Origin: Planctomycetota bacterium
GTDB taxonomy: Bacteria; Planctomycetota; J058
NCBI GenBank assembly: GCA_023954375.1
Contig: JAMLIC010000035.1
Span: 1 to 64,000, forward strand
Length of the DNA: 64,000 nucleotides
Direction of reading: 5' to 3'
Positions within the stretch are counted from its first letter, which is position 1; each line of letters opens with the position of its first letter. The notes beneath the pieces were generated by a model. The model searched no databases. It was not told the DNA's origin and was given only the letters and a program-made list of their open reading frames with translations. The position numbers and the translations under genes are program-made. This document shows, piece after piece, positions 57,549 to 64,000 of the stretch.

Positions 57549-58322
57549 ATGCGCATCGCCGTGGTCCTCGTGGGGGCGCTCGCCCTCACGCTCGCGTCGC
57601 CGACCGTCGCCGAGGCCGCGACGACCTCGCGCTCGAGCAGCCGGAGCTTCGGCAACGACCGCTTCGGCGCGTCGGTCCGGCGCACGGCGACGCTGACCCA
57701 CGCCGGCGCGTCCGGCGCGATCGCGGCGAGCACGACCGTCACCGCGCGGATCGCCGGGCGCGGCTACCGGGTCATGAACCTCGCGCGGCGCGTCTCGGGC
57801 CGCGTCGGCGGCGGCCAGGAGACGCGCCGCTTCCAGCTCGAGCTGATCGGGCGCGGCCGCGTGACGATCGGCCTGGCGGTGACGCGCTCGATCTCGATCC
57901 GCACGTTCACGGTCCCCGTCCCCGTGGGCCCGTTCCCGCTGAGCGTGCGGGGCTCGGTCGGGCTGACGGTCGGCACGCGGGGCAGCGTCACCCGCCGGAG
58001 CGACGCCCTGAGCGTCGGCCTCGAGGGCTCGGCGTCGGTCGGCGGCTCGGTCGACCTCGGCGTGGGCGTCCCGGGCGCCCGCGCCGGCGTCGAGGGCGCG
58101 CTGTCGCTGATCAAGGCCGGGCTGCCGGCGACGGCCACCCTGCGGCGCACGGGCCTCACGGTCGACGTGGCCCTCGTCCTCTCGTCGCGCGTAGACGTGC
58201 GTCTGTTCGCGCGCGTCGGCGTCGGCCCCTTCGCGAAGACGTGGAAGGTCGACGTGCCCTTCCTGAGCTTCGTCTTCGCCGAGCGGCGCCAGCCGCTCGC
58301 GCGGCTCACGGTGCGGGGCTGA
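57549..58322 (+). CDS. Secreted beta-rich protein, unknown
   Basis: A 257-residue protein from ATG 57549 (AAGGGAGCCGCC upstream). A signal peptide (MRIAVVLVGALALTLASPTV, cleavage after AEA) leads into a mature region of alternating hydrophobic and polar residues (FQLELIGRGRVTIGLAVTRS, VSVGLEG-like repeats). It is consistent with a beta-sandwich or amphipathic beta-sheet. No Cys and no enzyme motif are seen. The next gene starts 3 bp after its stop, so the two secreted proteins are probably made together. Confidence 0.6.
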   Translation: MRIAVVLVGALALTLASPTVAEAATTSRSSSRSFGNDRFGASVRRTATLTHAGASGAIAASTTVTARIAGRGYRVMNLARRVSGRVGGGQETRRFQLELIGRGRVTIGLAVTRSISIRTFTVPVPVGPFPLSVRGSVGLTVGTRGSVTRRSDALSVGLEGSASVGGSVDLGVGVPGARAGVEGALSLIKAGLPATATLRRTGLTVDVALVLSSRVDVRLFARVGVGPFAKTWKVDVPFLSFVFAERRQPLARLTVRG

Positions 58323-58325
58323 GCC

Positions 58326-60221
58326 GTGCGCGCCGCCCACGCCACCGCCGCCACGCTGCTCACGCTCGCCGCCGCCGTTGGCCTCGCCGGCCTGCTCCTC
58401 GGCGACGCCCCGGCGCACGCGCGCCCCGTCACCTCGGCGGCGTCGGCGGCGGCGCCGACCGCGCGAGCCGCCGCCCCGCAGGTGGCGCTCGGCCCGGGCG
58501 CCGCGCCCCTGCCCGCGGCGCTCGACCTGCGCCCGGGCGACGTGCGCGAGGCCACGTTCCACCTCGACGCCCGCCTGGCCTTCGGCGAGGTCGAGGCCCT
58601 GGCCACGACGGTCGCCGGCCGCCTGACGGTCACCTGCTACGCCGCCGGCGCGCGCGAGCTGCTCCTGGGCCAGCGCTGGGAGGTCACGCACCTCGCCCTC
58701 GCGGGCCAGGACGACGTCGCGCAGGACGACGTGGCGCGCGACCTCGGCGTCGAGGTGCTCGTGCGCGTCGACCGGCGCGGCGCCGTGCTCTCGCTGGCCC
58801 TGCCGGAGCAGGCCTCGGTCCGGGCGCGCAACCTCGTCCGCGCGCTCGTCGCGGCGACCGGCCTCGTCCTGCCGCGCGGCCCGGCCGCGCGCTGGGAGGC
58901 GCCCGGCTTCGACCCGACCGGCCCGTGCGTCGACGCCTACGCCCGCGTCGACGGCGCCGACGTGCGCCGCGCCCGCCGCTTCACGGGCGTCCACGGCCAC
59001 GCCGACCTGCAGGCGACGAGCGCGGGCGGCGCCCGCCTGACGATCGCGCCGGACGGGCTGGCCGCGCGCGTCGCGTCGGACGAGGTCGTGACGCTCGCGG
59101 GCGCGGACCTGGGCGGCGGAGTGACCCTCCGAACGACGGCGCGCCTCGAGCGCACGGCGACCCGGACCCTCGCCGCGCCCCCGGCGCTCGCGGCGGTCGA
59201 GGCGGGCCTCTCGTGGACGCTCGGCCTCCTCCCCGAGGCGGAGCCGGGCGCCGACCTGGCGCCGGTCGCCGAGCCGCGCGAGCTCGAGCCGCTCGTCGCG
59301 CTCCTGGCGCAGGCGCTCCCCGACAGCGGCGACCTCGACCTCCCGCCCGAAGCGCCCCGGCTGTTCCTCGAGCTCGCCGCCCGCCTGCGCCGCGACCCGG
59401 CCGCCGTCGCGCGCGCCGTCGACCTCGTCCGCGGCGCCGCGCTGCCGCGCGGCGCGCGGGCCACGCTGATCGACGCCCTGGGCGAGGCGGCCACGCCCGC
59501 CGCGCAGCGGGCCCTGATCGCGCTGGCGCGCGACCCGCTCGTCGGCGGCGAGCTGACCCCCAACGTGTTCCTCGCCCTCGCCGAGCCGACGAGCCCCCTG
59601 CCCGAGAGCGTCGCCACGCTCGAGGCGGTCGCCGCCGGCGACGACCCCCTGCGCGCCGAGTGGGCCACCCAGGGCCTCGGCGTCCTGGCCGCCCGCGCCG
59701 ACGACCCGGCCCTCGCCGACCGCCTCGCCGCCGGGCTCGAGCAGGCCCTCGGCCGCGGCGGCGAGGAGGACCGCGTCGTCCTCGAGGCGCTCGGCAACGC
59801 CGGGCGCGAGCGCTCGACCGAGGCGCTCCTCGCCTACGCGAGGGCCGACGACGAGGTCCTGCGCGCGACCGCCGTGAGCGCCCTGCGCCGGCTCGAGGGC
59901 GAGGCGGTCGACGCGGCCCTGCACGCTGCGCTCGACGACCCGAGCGACCTCGTGCGCCGCGAGGCGCTGTCGGCGCTGGGCGCGCGCCCGGCGTCGGCCG
60001 CCCTCGGCGCGGTCGCAATCGCCCTCGGCGACGACCCCGCGCCCGAGGTGCGCCTGCACGCGCTCGAGGTGCTCACGGGCTGGCTCGACGAGGCGACCGC
60101 CGCGCCCGACGAGGCCGTGGTGCCCGCCGAGGCGCTCCGGGCCGTCCTGCAGCGCGCCGCCCAGGCCGACCCCGACCCGGCCGTGCGGGAGGCGGCGGCG
60201 GGGCTGCTGGAGGGTTCGTAG
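58326..60221 (+). CDS. Secreted HEAT-repeat protein with vitellogenin-like N-terminal architecture
   Basis: A 631-residue protein from GTG 58326 with a signal sequence (TLLTLAAAVGLAGLLLG). Residues about 50-300 are beta-rich (DVREATFHLDARLAFGEVEA). From about 320 on the protein is helical: PRGARATLIDALGEAATPAA, VFLALAEPTSPLPESVA, then EDRVVLEALGNAGRERSTEA and TAVSALRRLEGEAVDAA, and HEAT-type ends. LGNAG followed by ALRRL at this spacing is a hallmark of the helical part of vitellogenin/large lipid-transfer proteins. I therefore suggest, without proof, a bacterial relative that binds lipid outside the cytoplasm. A generic HEAT-repeat protein is the alternative. Confidence 0.6.
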   Translation: MRAAHATAATLLTLAAAVGLAGLLLGDAPAHARPVTSAASAAAPTARAAAPQVALGPGAAPLPAALDLRPGDVREATFHLDARLAFGEVEALATTVAGRLTVTCYAAGARELLLGQRWEVTHLALAGQDDVAQDDVARDLGVEVLVRVDRRGAVLSLALPEQASVRARNLVRALVAATGLVLPRGPAARWEAPGFDPTGPCVDAYARVDGADVRRARRFTGVHGHADLQATSAGGARLTIAPDGLAARVASDEVVTLAGADLGGGVTLRTTARLERTATRTLAAPPALAAVEAGLSWTLGLLPEAEPGADLAPVAEPRELEPLVALLAQALPDSGDLDLPPEAPRLFLELAARLRRDPAAVARAVDLVRGAALPRGARATLIDALGEAATPAAQRALIALARDPLVGGELTPNVFLALAEPTSPLPESVATLEAVAAGDDPLRAEWATQGLGVLAARADDPALADRLAAGLEQALGRGGEEDRVVLEALGNAGRERSTEALLAYARADDEVLRATAVSALRRLEGEAVDAALHAALDDPSDLVRREALSALGARPASAALGAVAIALGDDPAPEVRLHALEVLTGWLDEATAAPDEAVVPAEALRAVLQRAAQADPDPAVREAAAGLLEGS

Positions 60222-60222
60222 G

Positions 60223-60537
60223 TCACGCGACCCGGTCGCGCCAGTACCCCGGCCGCCGGCGCTCGTGAGCGAAGGCGAGGACGAGCACCTCGTCGGGGTG
60301 GGCGACGAACACGAACCTGTACGGGAAGCGCCCTACCGGCGCATGCCGAGCATCGACCCCGCGTGGCGAATCGGGAGCCGGCGCGTAGGCCTCGGGCTCC
60401 TCACCGAGGCTGACGAGCAGCGCCTCGATCGCCTCGTCGAACTGGACCGCGAGCTCGGGCCACTCACGAACCGCCCAGCGAGCTGCGTGCACGAGCTCGA
60501 GCTCCGCTTCCTGATGGAGGCGGACGGACCGACTCAC
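60223..60537 (-). CDS. ParE/RelE-superfamily toxin
   Basis: A 104-residue protein from ATG 60537, overlapping the antitoxin stop (ATGA). HQEAELELVHAARWAVREWP is the amphipathic helical start of ParE-type toxins. EALLVSLGEEPEAY and GRFPYRFVFVAHPDEVLVLA are the conserved beta strands, and AFAHERRRPGYWRDR the typical end. Relatives inhibit gyrase or cleave mRNA on ribosomes. The exact target here is unknown. Gene order antitoxin-toxin and coupling are usual. Confidence 0.85.
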   Translation of the reverse strand: MSRSVRLHQEAELELVHAARWAVREWPELAVQFDEAIEALLVSLGEEPEAYAPAPDSPRGVDARHAPVGRFPYRFVFVAHPDEVLVLAFAHERRRPGYWRDRVA

Positions 60538-60791
60538 GGACGTCGCTCGCGCTCCTCGGCCATCGCGCGTCGCATCGCCGCGAGCGCCTGCGCGGCAGGC
60601 GTCCCAGGGTCACGACCCGAGACCAGGTCGTCGTAGCGGCGACCGAGCTCCTCGCGCCAGGCACGGGTGACGTCGTCGTCGCTCGTCCCCTCGCCCTCGA
60701 GCGACTCGATGAGCCGCGCCGCCAGCGCCGCCCGCTCCTCGGCCGGGAGCCTGAGGACGCGCTCCATGAGCTCGCGGGTCTCCTGGGTCAT
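60534..60791 (-). CDS. Addiction-module antitoxin
   Basis: An 85-residue acidic helical protein from ATG 60791. RELMERVLRLPAEERAALAA and ARLIESLEGEGTSDDDVTRA match the family known as putative addiction module component, which pairs with ParE/RelE toxins. The C-terminus is charged and likely disordered until it binds the toxin. The stop overlaps the toxin start. A TAGGCT hexamer just upstream may be the -10 of a nearly leaderless transcript (weak). Confidence 0.85.
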   Translation of the reverse strand: MTQETRELMERVLRLPAEERAALAARLIESLEGEGTSDDDVTRAWREELGRRYDDLVSGRDPGTPAAQALAAMRRAMAEERERRP

Positions 60792-60830
60792 ACGGACAGC
60801 CTACCGTACGACGCTCGGAGCACGCCTGGA

Positions 60831-61796
60831 CTACCTTCGCGGCGCGACGCTGAGCTCCAGCCGCCGCGGCGCGCCGCCGCGCAGGACCTCGAGCTCGACC
60901 GCCTGCCCGGCGTAGAGGTCGGCGGCCCACTCGCGGAACGCGCGCCGCCCCGGGATCTCGCGGCCGCCGGCGCCGACGATCCGGTCGCCGGCCTGGAGGC
61001 CGGCCGCGGCCGCGGCCGAGTTCGGGACGACGCCGCGCACGGGGACGCCGGGCTCGCCGTCGTCGTGGCGCGGGATCACGACGCCGAGCCAGCCGGCCTC
61101 GAGCTGGTCGCCCTGCGCGAGCCGCTCGAGCACGGCCAGGACCCGCGGCACGGGGACGGCGAAGCCGACGCCGCTGCGCTCGCCGAGGCGCGGGTCGACG
61201 TGGACGGTGACGCCGATCAGCCGGCCCTCGAGGTCGACGAGCGGCCCGCCCCAGGCCGACGCGTCGAGCGGCGCGTCGACCTGGTCGGCGCGGCCCTCGA
61301 AGCGCCCCACGGCCGACACGATCCCCTGCGTGGCCGTGGGCGCCGTGGGCCCGTCGAGGACGGCCCCCAGCGCGAGGACGAACGCGCCGGCCCGCCGCTC
61401 GGCGACCGGCGCGGGCGCCGGGAGGCCGAGCCCGGGGACGCGCAGGACGACCACGCGCAGGCGCAGGTCGCGGCCGCGGACGGTCGCGGGGAGCGTCTGG
61501 CCGCCCGCGTCCTCGACGACGAGGTCGTCGAGGCCGAACACGTCGACGTTCGACGCGCACGTGGCGACGAGGTCGGGCGCGACGACGACCCCGCTGCGCG
61601 CGCGCCGCCGCGCGGCGTCGTCGGCGGGCCGGATCGCGACGAGGTGGCGCGCGCCGAGGTCGACGGCGCGGGCGAGCGTCCGCGAGACCGCCCGCTCCGG
61701 CGGCTCGCCGCCGGCCTGCCCGCTCACCGGGCGGAGGTCCACCGCCGCCGCGGCGACCACGACGGCCACGAGCCCGAGCCCGGCGCCGCGCCTCAT
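60831..61796 (-). CDS. HtrA-like protein with degenerate catalytic triad and PDZ (pseudoprotease 2)
   Basis: A 321-residue protein from ATG 61796, overlapping the preceding stop by 4 nt. A signal sequence (MRRGAGLGLVAVVVAAAAVD) is followed by a trypsin-like fold. The His position reads VATCASNVDVF (normal TNxHVV), the Asp position GRDLRLRVVVLRV (normal DLAVLK), and the Ser position DASAWGGPLVD (normal GNSGGPL). All three triad residues are lost although the surrounding fold motifs remain. A PDZ domain follows (WLGVVIPRHDDGEPG, AAAGLQAGDRIVGAGG). It is therefore predicted inactive and probably regulatory or scaffolding within an operon with an intact HtrA. Confidence 0.8.
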   Translation of the reverse strand: MRRGAGLGLVAVVVAAAAVDLRPVSGQAGGEPPERAVSRTLARAVDLGARHLVAIRPADDAARRRARSGVVVAPDLVATCASNVDVFGLDDLVVEDAGGQTLPATVRGRDLRLRVVVLRVPGLGLPAPAPVAERRAGAFVLALGAVLDGPTAPTATQGIVSAVGRFEGRADQVDAPLDASAWGGPLVDLEGRLIGVTVHVDPRLGERSGVGFAVPVPRVLAVLERLAQGDQLEAGWLGVVIPRHDDGEPGVPVRGVVPNSAAAAAGLQAGDRIVGAGGREIPGRRAFREWAADLYAGQAVELEVLRGGAPRRLELSVAPRR

Positions 61797-62776
61797 CGGC
61801 CACCCCCGAGGTCGAGCGTCACCTCGGCGCCGTCGCGCACCACGACCAGGCGCCGCGCCCCGGCGGCGAGCGCCGCCCGCAGGGCGTCCGGCGAGCCGAG
61901 CGCCACGTCGCCCGCGCGCACGAGCACGTCGCCCGCGCGCACGCCGGCGCGCGCGGCCGCGCCGCCGGGCGTGACGCGCTCGACGAGCAGCCCGCCCGTC
62001 ACGGGCCGCGCGGCGAGCCCGAGCCGCGGCCCGTCGTCGCGGGCGGCCGCCAGCGCGGCGAGCACGGCCTCCGCGGGCACGGCGTGGCCGTGGAGCGCCC
62101 CCGAGCGCCGGTCGCGCCCCAGCGGCGCCAGCAGCCCCACGACGCGCCCGGCCAGATCGACGAGCGCGCCGCCCTCGCTCCCCGGGTTGATCGCCGCCGA
62201 CGTGAGCAGCACCTCGCCGGAGTACGCCGACTCGGGCGCGTCGAGGCGCGTGCGCCCCTCGACCACGCCGACCGTCACGGCGGCGGCCGCGTCGCGCGCC
62301 GCCCCGAACGGGTCGCCCAGCGCCAGGACGACCTCGCCCGTCCGGGGCCACGCCGGCGCGAGGTCGAGCGCCGGGACGTCGAGCGCGTCGGCCGCCTGCA
62401 GCACCGCCACCTCGCGGCGCGCGTCCAGGAGGAGGAGGCTCGCCGTCACCCGCTGGCCGCGCGCGGTCGTGACCGTGAAGGCCGGCGCGGCCGCGTCGGC
62501 CAGCGCGGCGTGCGTGACGACGAGGTCGCGCCCGACGACCAGCCCCGAGCCGCCCTCGCGGCCGGCGACCGGCCGCAGCAGGTGGCGCCGCGGCAGGTCG
62601 CCGCGCGTGCGCCCGGGGGTCGTCTCGACGCGCACGACCGACGGCCCGACGCGGGCCACGAGGTCGCCCACGAGCGCGAGCCGCGGCGGCGGCGCCTCCT
62701 GCGCGCCGAGGCGCAGGCCGGCGGCGACGAGGGTCGCGGCGAGGGCGGGCACGAGGAGCGCGCGCGTCGGCCTCAT
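61793..62776 (-). CDS. HtrA-like protein with degenerate catalytic triad and PDZ (pseudoprotease 1)
   Basis: A 327-residue protein from ATG 62776, overlapping the intact HtrA stop by 4 nt. Signal sequence: ALLVPALAATLVAAGLRLG. GSGLVVGRDLVVTHAALADA has no His at the usual place (normal TNxHVV). DARREVAVLQA has Glu for the triad Asp. AAINPGSEGGALVD has Glu in place of the nucleophile Ser (normal NSGGPL). The fold is otherwise well kept. The C-terminal PDZ is short (GGAAARAGVRAGDVLVRAGD). Predicted inactive. Confidence 0.8.
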   Translation of the reverse strand: MRPTRALLVPALAATLVAAGLRLGAQEAPPPRLALVGDLVARVGPSVVRVETTPGRTRGDLPRRHLLRPVAGREGGSGLVVGRDLVVTHAALADAAAPAFTVTTARGQRVTASLLLLDARREVAVLQAADALDVPALDLAPAWPRTGEVVLALGDPFGAARDAAAAVTVGVVEGRTRLDAPESAYSGEVLLTSAAINPGSEGGALVDLAGRVVGLLAPLGRDRRSGALHGHAVPAEAVLAALAAARDDGPRLGLAARPVTGGLLVERVTPGGAAARAGVRAGDVLVRAGDVALGSPDALRAALAAGARRLVVVRDGAEVTLDLGGGR

Positions 62777-63816
62777 GGGGCCTCCGGCCGCGGGCCCAGG
62801 CGGACCTTCACCTCGACCTCGCGCCCCTGGCGCACCAGGCGCAGGCCCACCTCCGTCCCCGCCGGGAGGATCGACAGGTGGTTCTGCAGGCGGACCGGGT
62901 GGTCCACCGCCTTGTCCTGGACGCCCACGATCCGGTCGCCGGCGCGCAGGCCGCCCACGTCGGCGGGGCTGCCCGGGACGACCTCGCGCACCAGGGCGCC
63001 CGGCGCGCCGTCGGTCGTCGACAGGAACCGCACCCCCAGCCAGCCGCGGTGGATCGCCTGCCCGGCCTTGAGGGCGTCGAGGATGATCGCGATCTGGTGC
63101 GCCGGGATCGCGAAGCCCACGCCGACGTTGTGGCGCACGCCGCCGCGCACCGAGATCCGCCCGGTGATCCCGATCACGCGCCCATCGAGGTCGAACAGCG
63201 GCCCGCCCGAGTTGCCCGGGTTCACCGCCGCGTCGACCTGCAGGGCGTCGCCGTAGACCTTCTCCCCGCCCTGGTAGCGGTTCACCGCGCTGACGACGCC
63301 GAGCGTCGCGGCGGGCTCGTGGTCGTCGCCCGCGAGGCCGAACGGGTTGCCCATGGCCACGACCGGCTGGCCCGGACGGACCGCCTCGGAGTCGCCGAGG
63401 CGCGCCGCGGGGAGGGCGGCCGCGACGACGCGCACCAGCGCGATGTCGCCCGTCGTGTCGCGGCCGGTGACGCGGCCGGTGAGGAGGCGCCCGTCCGGCA
63501 GGCCCACGCGGACCTGGTCGTGGCCGGCCGTGACGTGGTCGTTGGTCAGCACCCACCCGCCGGCGTCGTCGGCCTCGATCACGACGCCCGAGCCGCCGCT
63601 GCGCAGGGGGCCGCCCTCGGCCTCGTCGTCCTCGACGCCGACCGTGACCACCGCCGGGGCGACGCGCTCGATCAGCGCCTGGACGCGCCGCTCGACCTGC
63701 CGGGCGCGGGCCAGGTCGCGCGCGGCCTCCTCCTCGACCCACGCGGGCTGCGGGGCGGCGAGGACGAGGGCCACGGCCGCCAGGCTCCGTCCGAGGATCG
63801 GCCAGCGCTCGAGCAC
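62773..63816 (-). CDS. HtrA/DegP-family serine protease with PDZ domain (intact triad)
   Basis: A 347-residue protein. GTG 63816 is preferred, as it gives a membrane signal (ILGRSLAAVALVLAAPQPAW); the frame extends to 63894. The triad is complete: VLTNDHVTAG (His), TGDIALVRV (Asp), AAVNPGNSGGPLFD (Ser). One PDZ domain follows (WLGVRFLSTTDGAPG, GSPADVGGLRAGDRIVGVQD). It degrades or refolds misfolded envelope proteins. It is the first gene of three overlapping HtrA-like genes; the other two have lost their catalytic residues. The upstream 138-bp gap is shared with a divergent gene at 63955. Confidence 0.9.
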   Translation of the reverse strand: MLERWPILGRSLAAVALVLAAPQPAWVEEEAARDLARARQVERRVQALIERVAPAVVTVGVEDDEAEGGPLRSGGSGVVIEADDAGGWVLTNDHVTAGHDQVRVGLPDGRLLTGRVTGRDTTGDIALVRVVAAALPAARLGDSEAVRPGQPVVAMGNPFGLAGDDHEPAATLGVVSAVNRYQGGEKVYGDALQVDAAVNPGNSGGPLFDLDGRVIGITGRISVRGGVRHNVGVGFAIPAHQIAIILDALKAGQAIHRGWLGVRFLSTTDGAPGALVREVVPGSPADVGGLRAGDRIVGVQDKAVDHPVRLQNHLSILPAGTEVGLRLVRQGREVEVKVRLGPRPEAP

Positions 63817-63954
63817 GAGGAGAGGATCCTCGCCCCCCGTCGCCCTCGCAAGCCCCGCCCCGGCCGCGGCCTGCCGGGCGGGCTTGGGGGGCAAAGACTT
63901 GGGCCGACGTCGCCCTCCCGCAGGCCCCCCCTCCGGGGCTATGATGGGCGCCCA

Positions 63955-64000
63955 TGGCCAGGCGCGCCCGCCCGAGGAAGAAGGAGACGCCGCGCCCCGC
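63955..64000 (+). CDS. Start of a gene cut by the window end
   Basis: ATG 63955 opens MARRARPRKKETPR, a basic N-terminus, and runs to the window edge. TATGAT lies 10 bp upstream. Too short to identify. Confidence 0.35.

Noticed and set aside
60792..60830. Leaderless promoter of the toxin-antitoxin operon
   Set aside because: TAGGCT is near the right place, but no -35 is visible and the match is weak.

Overview
The window is about 64 kb of very GC-rich DNA from a bacterial chromosome. It has frequent GTG starts, many 4-nt stop/start overlaps, and hairpins without U-tracts as terminators. The gene content points to a planctomycete-type organism: a coaE-rho pair whose Rho has a long Arg/Gly-rich extension, a RING-like zinc protein, several Ser/Thr kinase-like and FHA proteins, a PrkA/YeaG kinase, secreted Pro/Gly-rich lipoproteins, TPR and HEAT proteins, and an ole (long-chain olefin) locus. 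The taxonomy is inferred from content only. No rRNA, tRNA, transposase, integrase or CRISPR array was found.

Layout. (1) 1-12.7 kb: exopolysaccharide and envelope block. It holds an O-antigen ligase-like gene cut by the window edge, a Wza-like export lipoprotein, a Wzc-like chain-length/tyrosine autokinase, a secreted Gly-rich protein, a large Ser/Thr kinase with a repetitive N-terminal tail, and an MBOAT acyltransferase with an SGNH partner. (2) 12.8-19.8 kb: housekeeping. It holds a membrane coiled-coil protein ending in a BRCT-like domain, divergent promoters, coaE, rho, an FHA protein, a SpoU-type RNA methyltransferase and an RluA-type pseudouridine synthase. (3) 20-24 kb: two tandem paralogous lipoproteins with a clan GH-A-like domain, each preceded by the same spaced upstream blocks. 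(4) 24-35.4 kb: membrane desaturase-like and HTTM proteins, two PH-like membrane proteins (one with a roughly 300-bp hexanucleotide array), prkA, a split rdgC-like pair, an S41 peptidase, and a pseudokinase coupled to a RING-like protein. (5) 35.4-42.3 kb: ole locus on the minus strand (oleA, a 55-codon repeat peptide, oleB, oleC, then oleD). oleC and oleD are separated by about 1.9 kb of hexanucleotide arrays, long perfect hairpins, a dispersed structured element, and two inverted four-helix-bundle (S23/IVP-type) genes. (6) 42.5-51.4 kb: a TPR membrane protein, then a compact lipid operon (ketosynthase, ACP, two CrtI-like FAD oxidoreductases, FabZ-like, FabI-like). (7) 51.4-60.2 kb: a propeller-like lipoprotein, a pentapeptide-repeat protein, uncharacterised genes, a Clp-N-like protein, and a secreted HEAT protein with vitellogenin-like sequence signatures. 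(8) 60.2-64 kb: a ParE-type toxin-antitoxin pair, an operon of one intact and two catalytically degenerate HtrA-like proteins, and the start of another gene.

The most coherent systems are the ole locus next to a dedicated ketosynthase/ACP/CrtI/FabZ/FabI operon, which may supply and modify acyl chains for hydrocarbons or another special lipid, and the exopolysaccharide assembly block. The most unusual items are the decapeptide-repeat microprotein inside the ole operon, the repeat-rich inverted IVP cassette that interrupts that operon, and a dispersed element whose hairpin shows compensatory base changes between its two copies.
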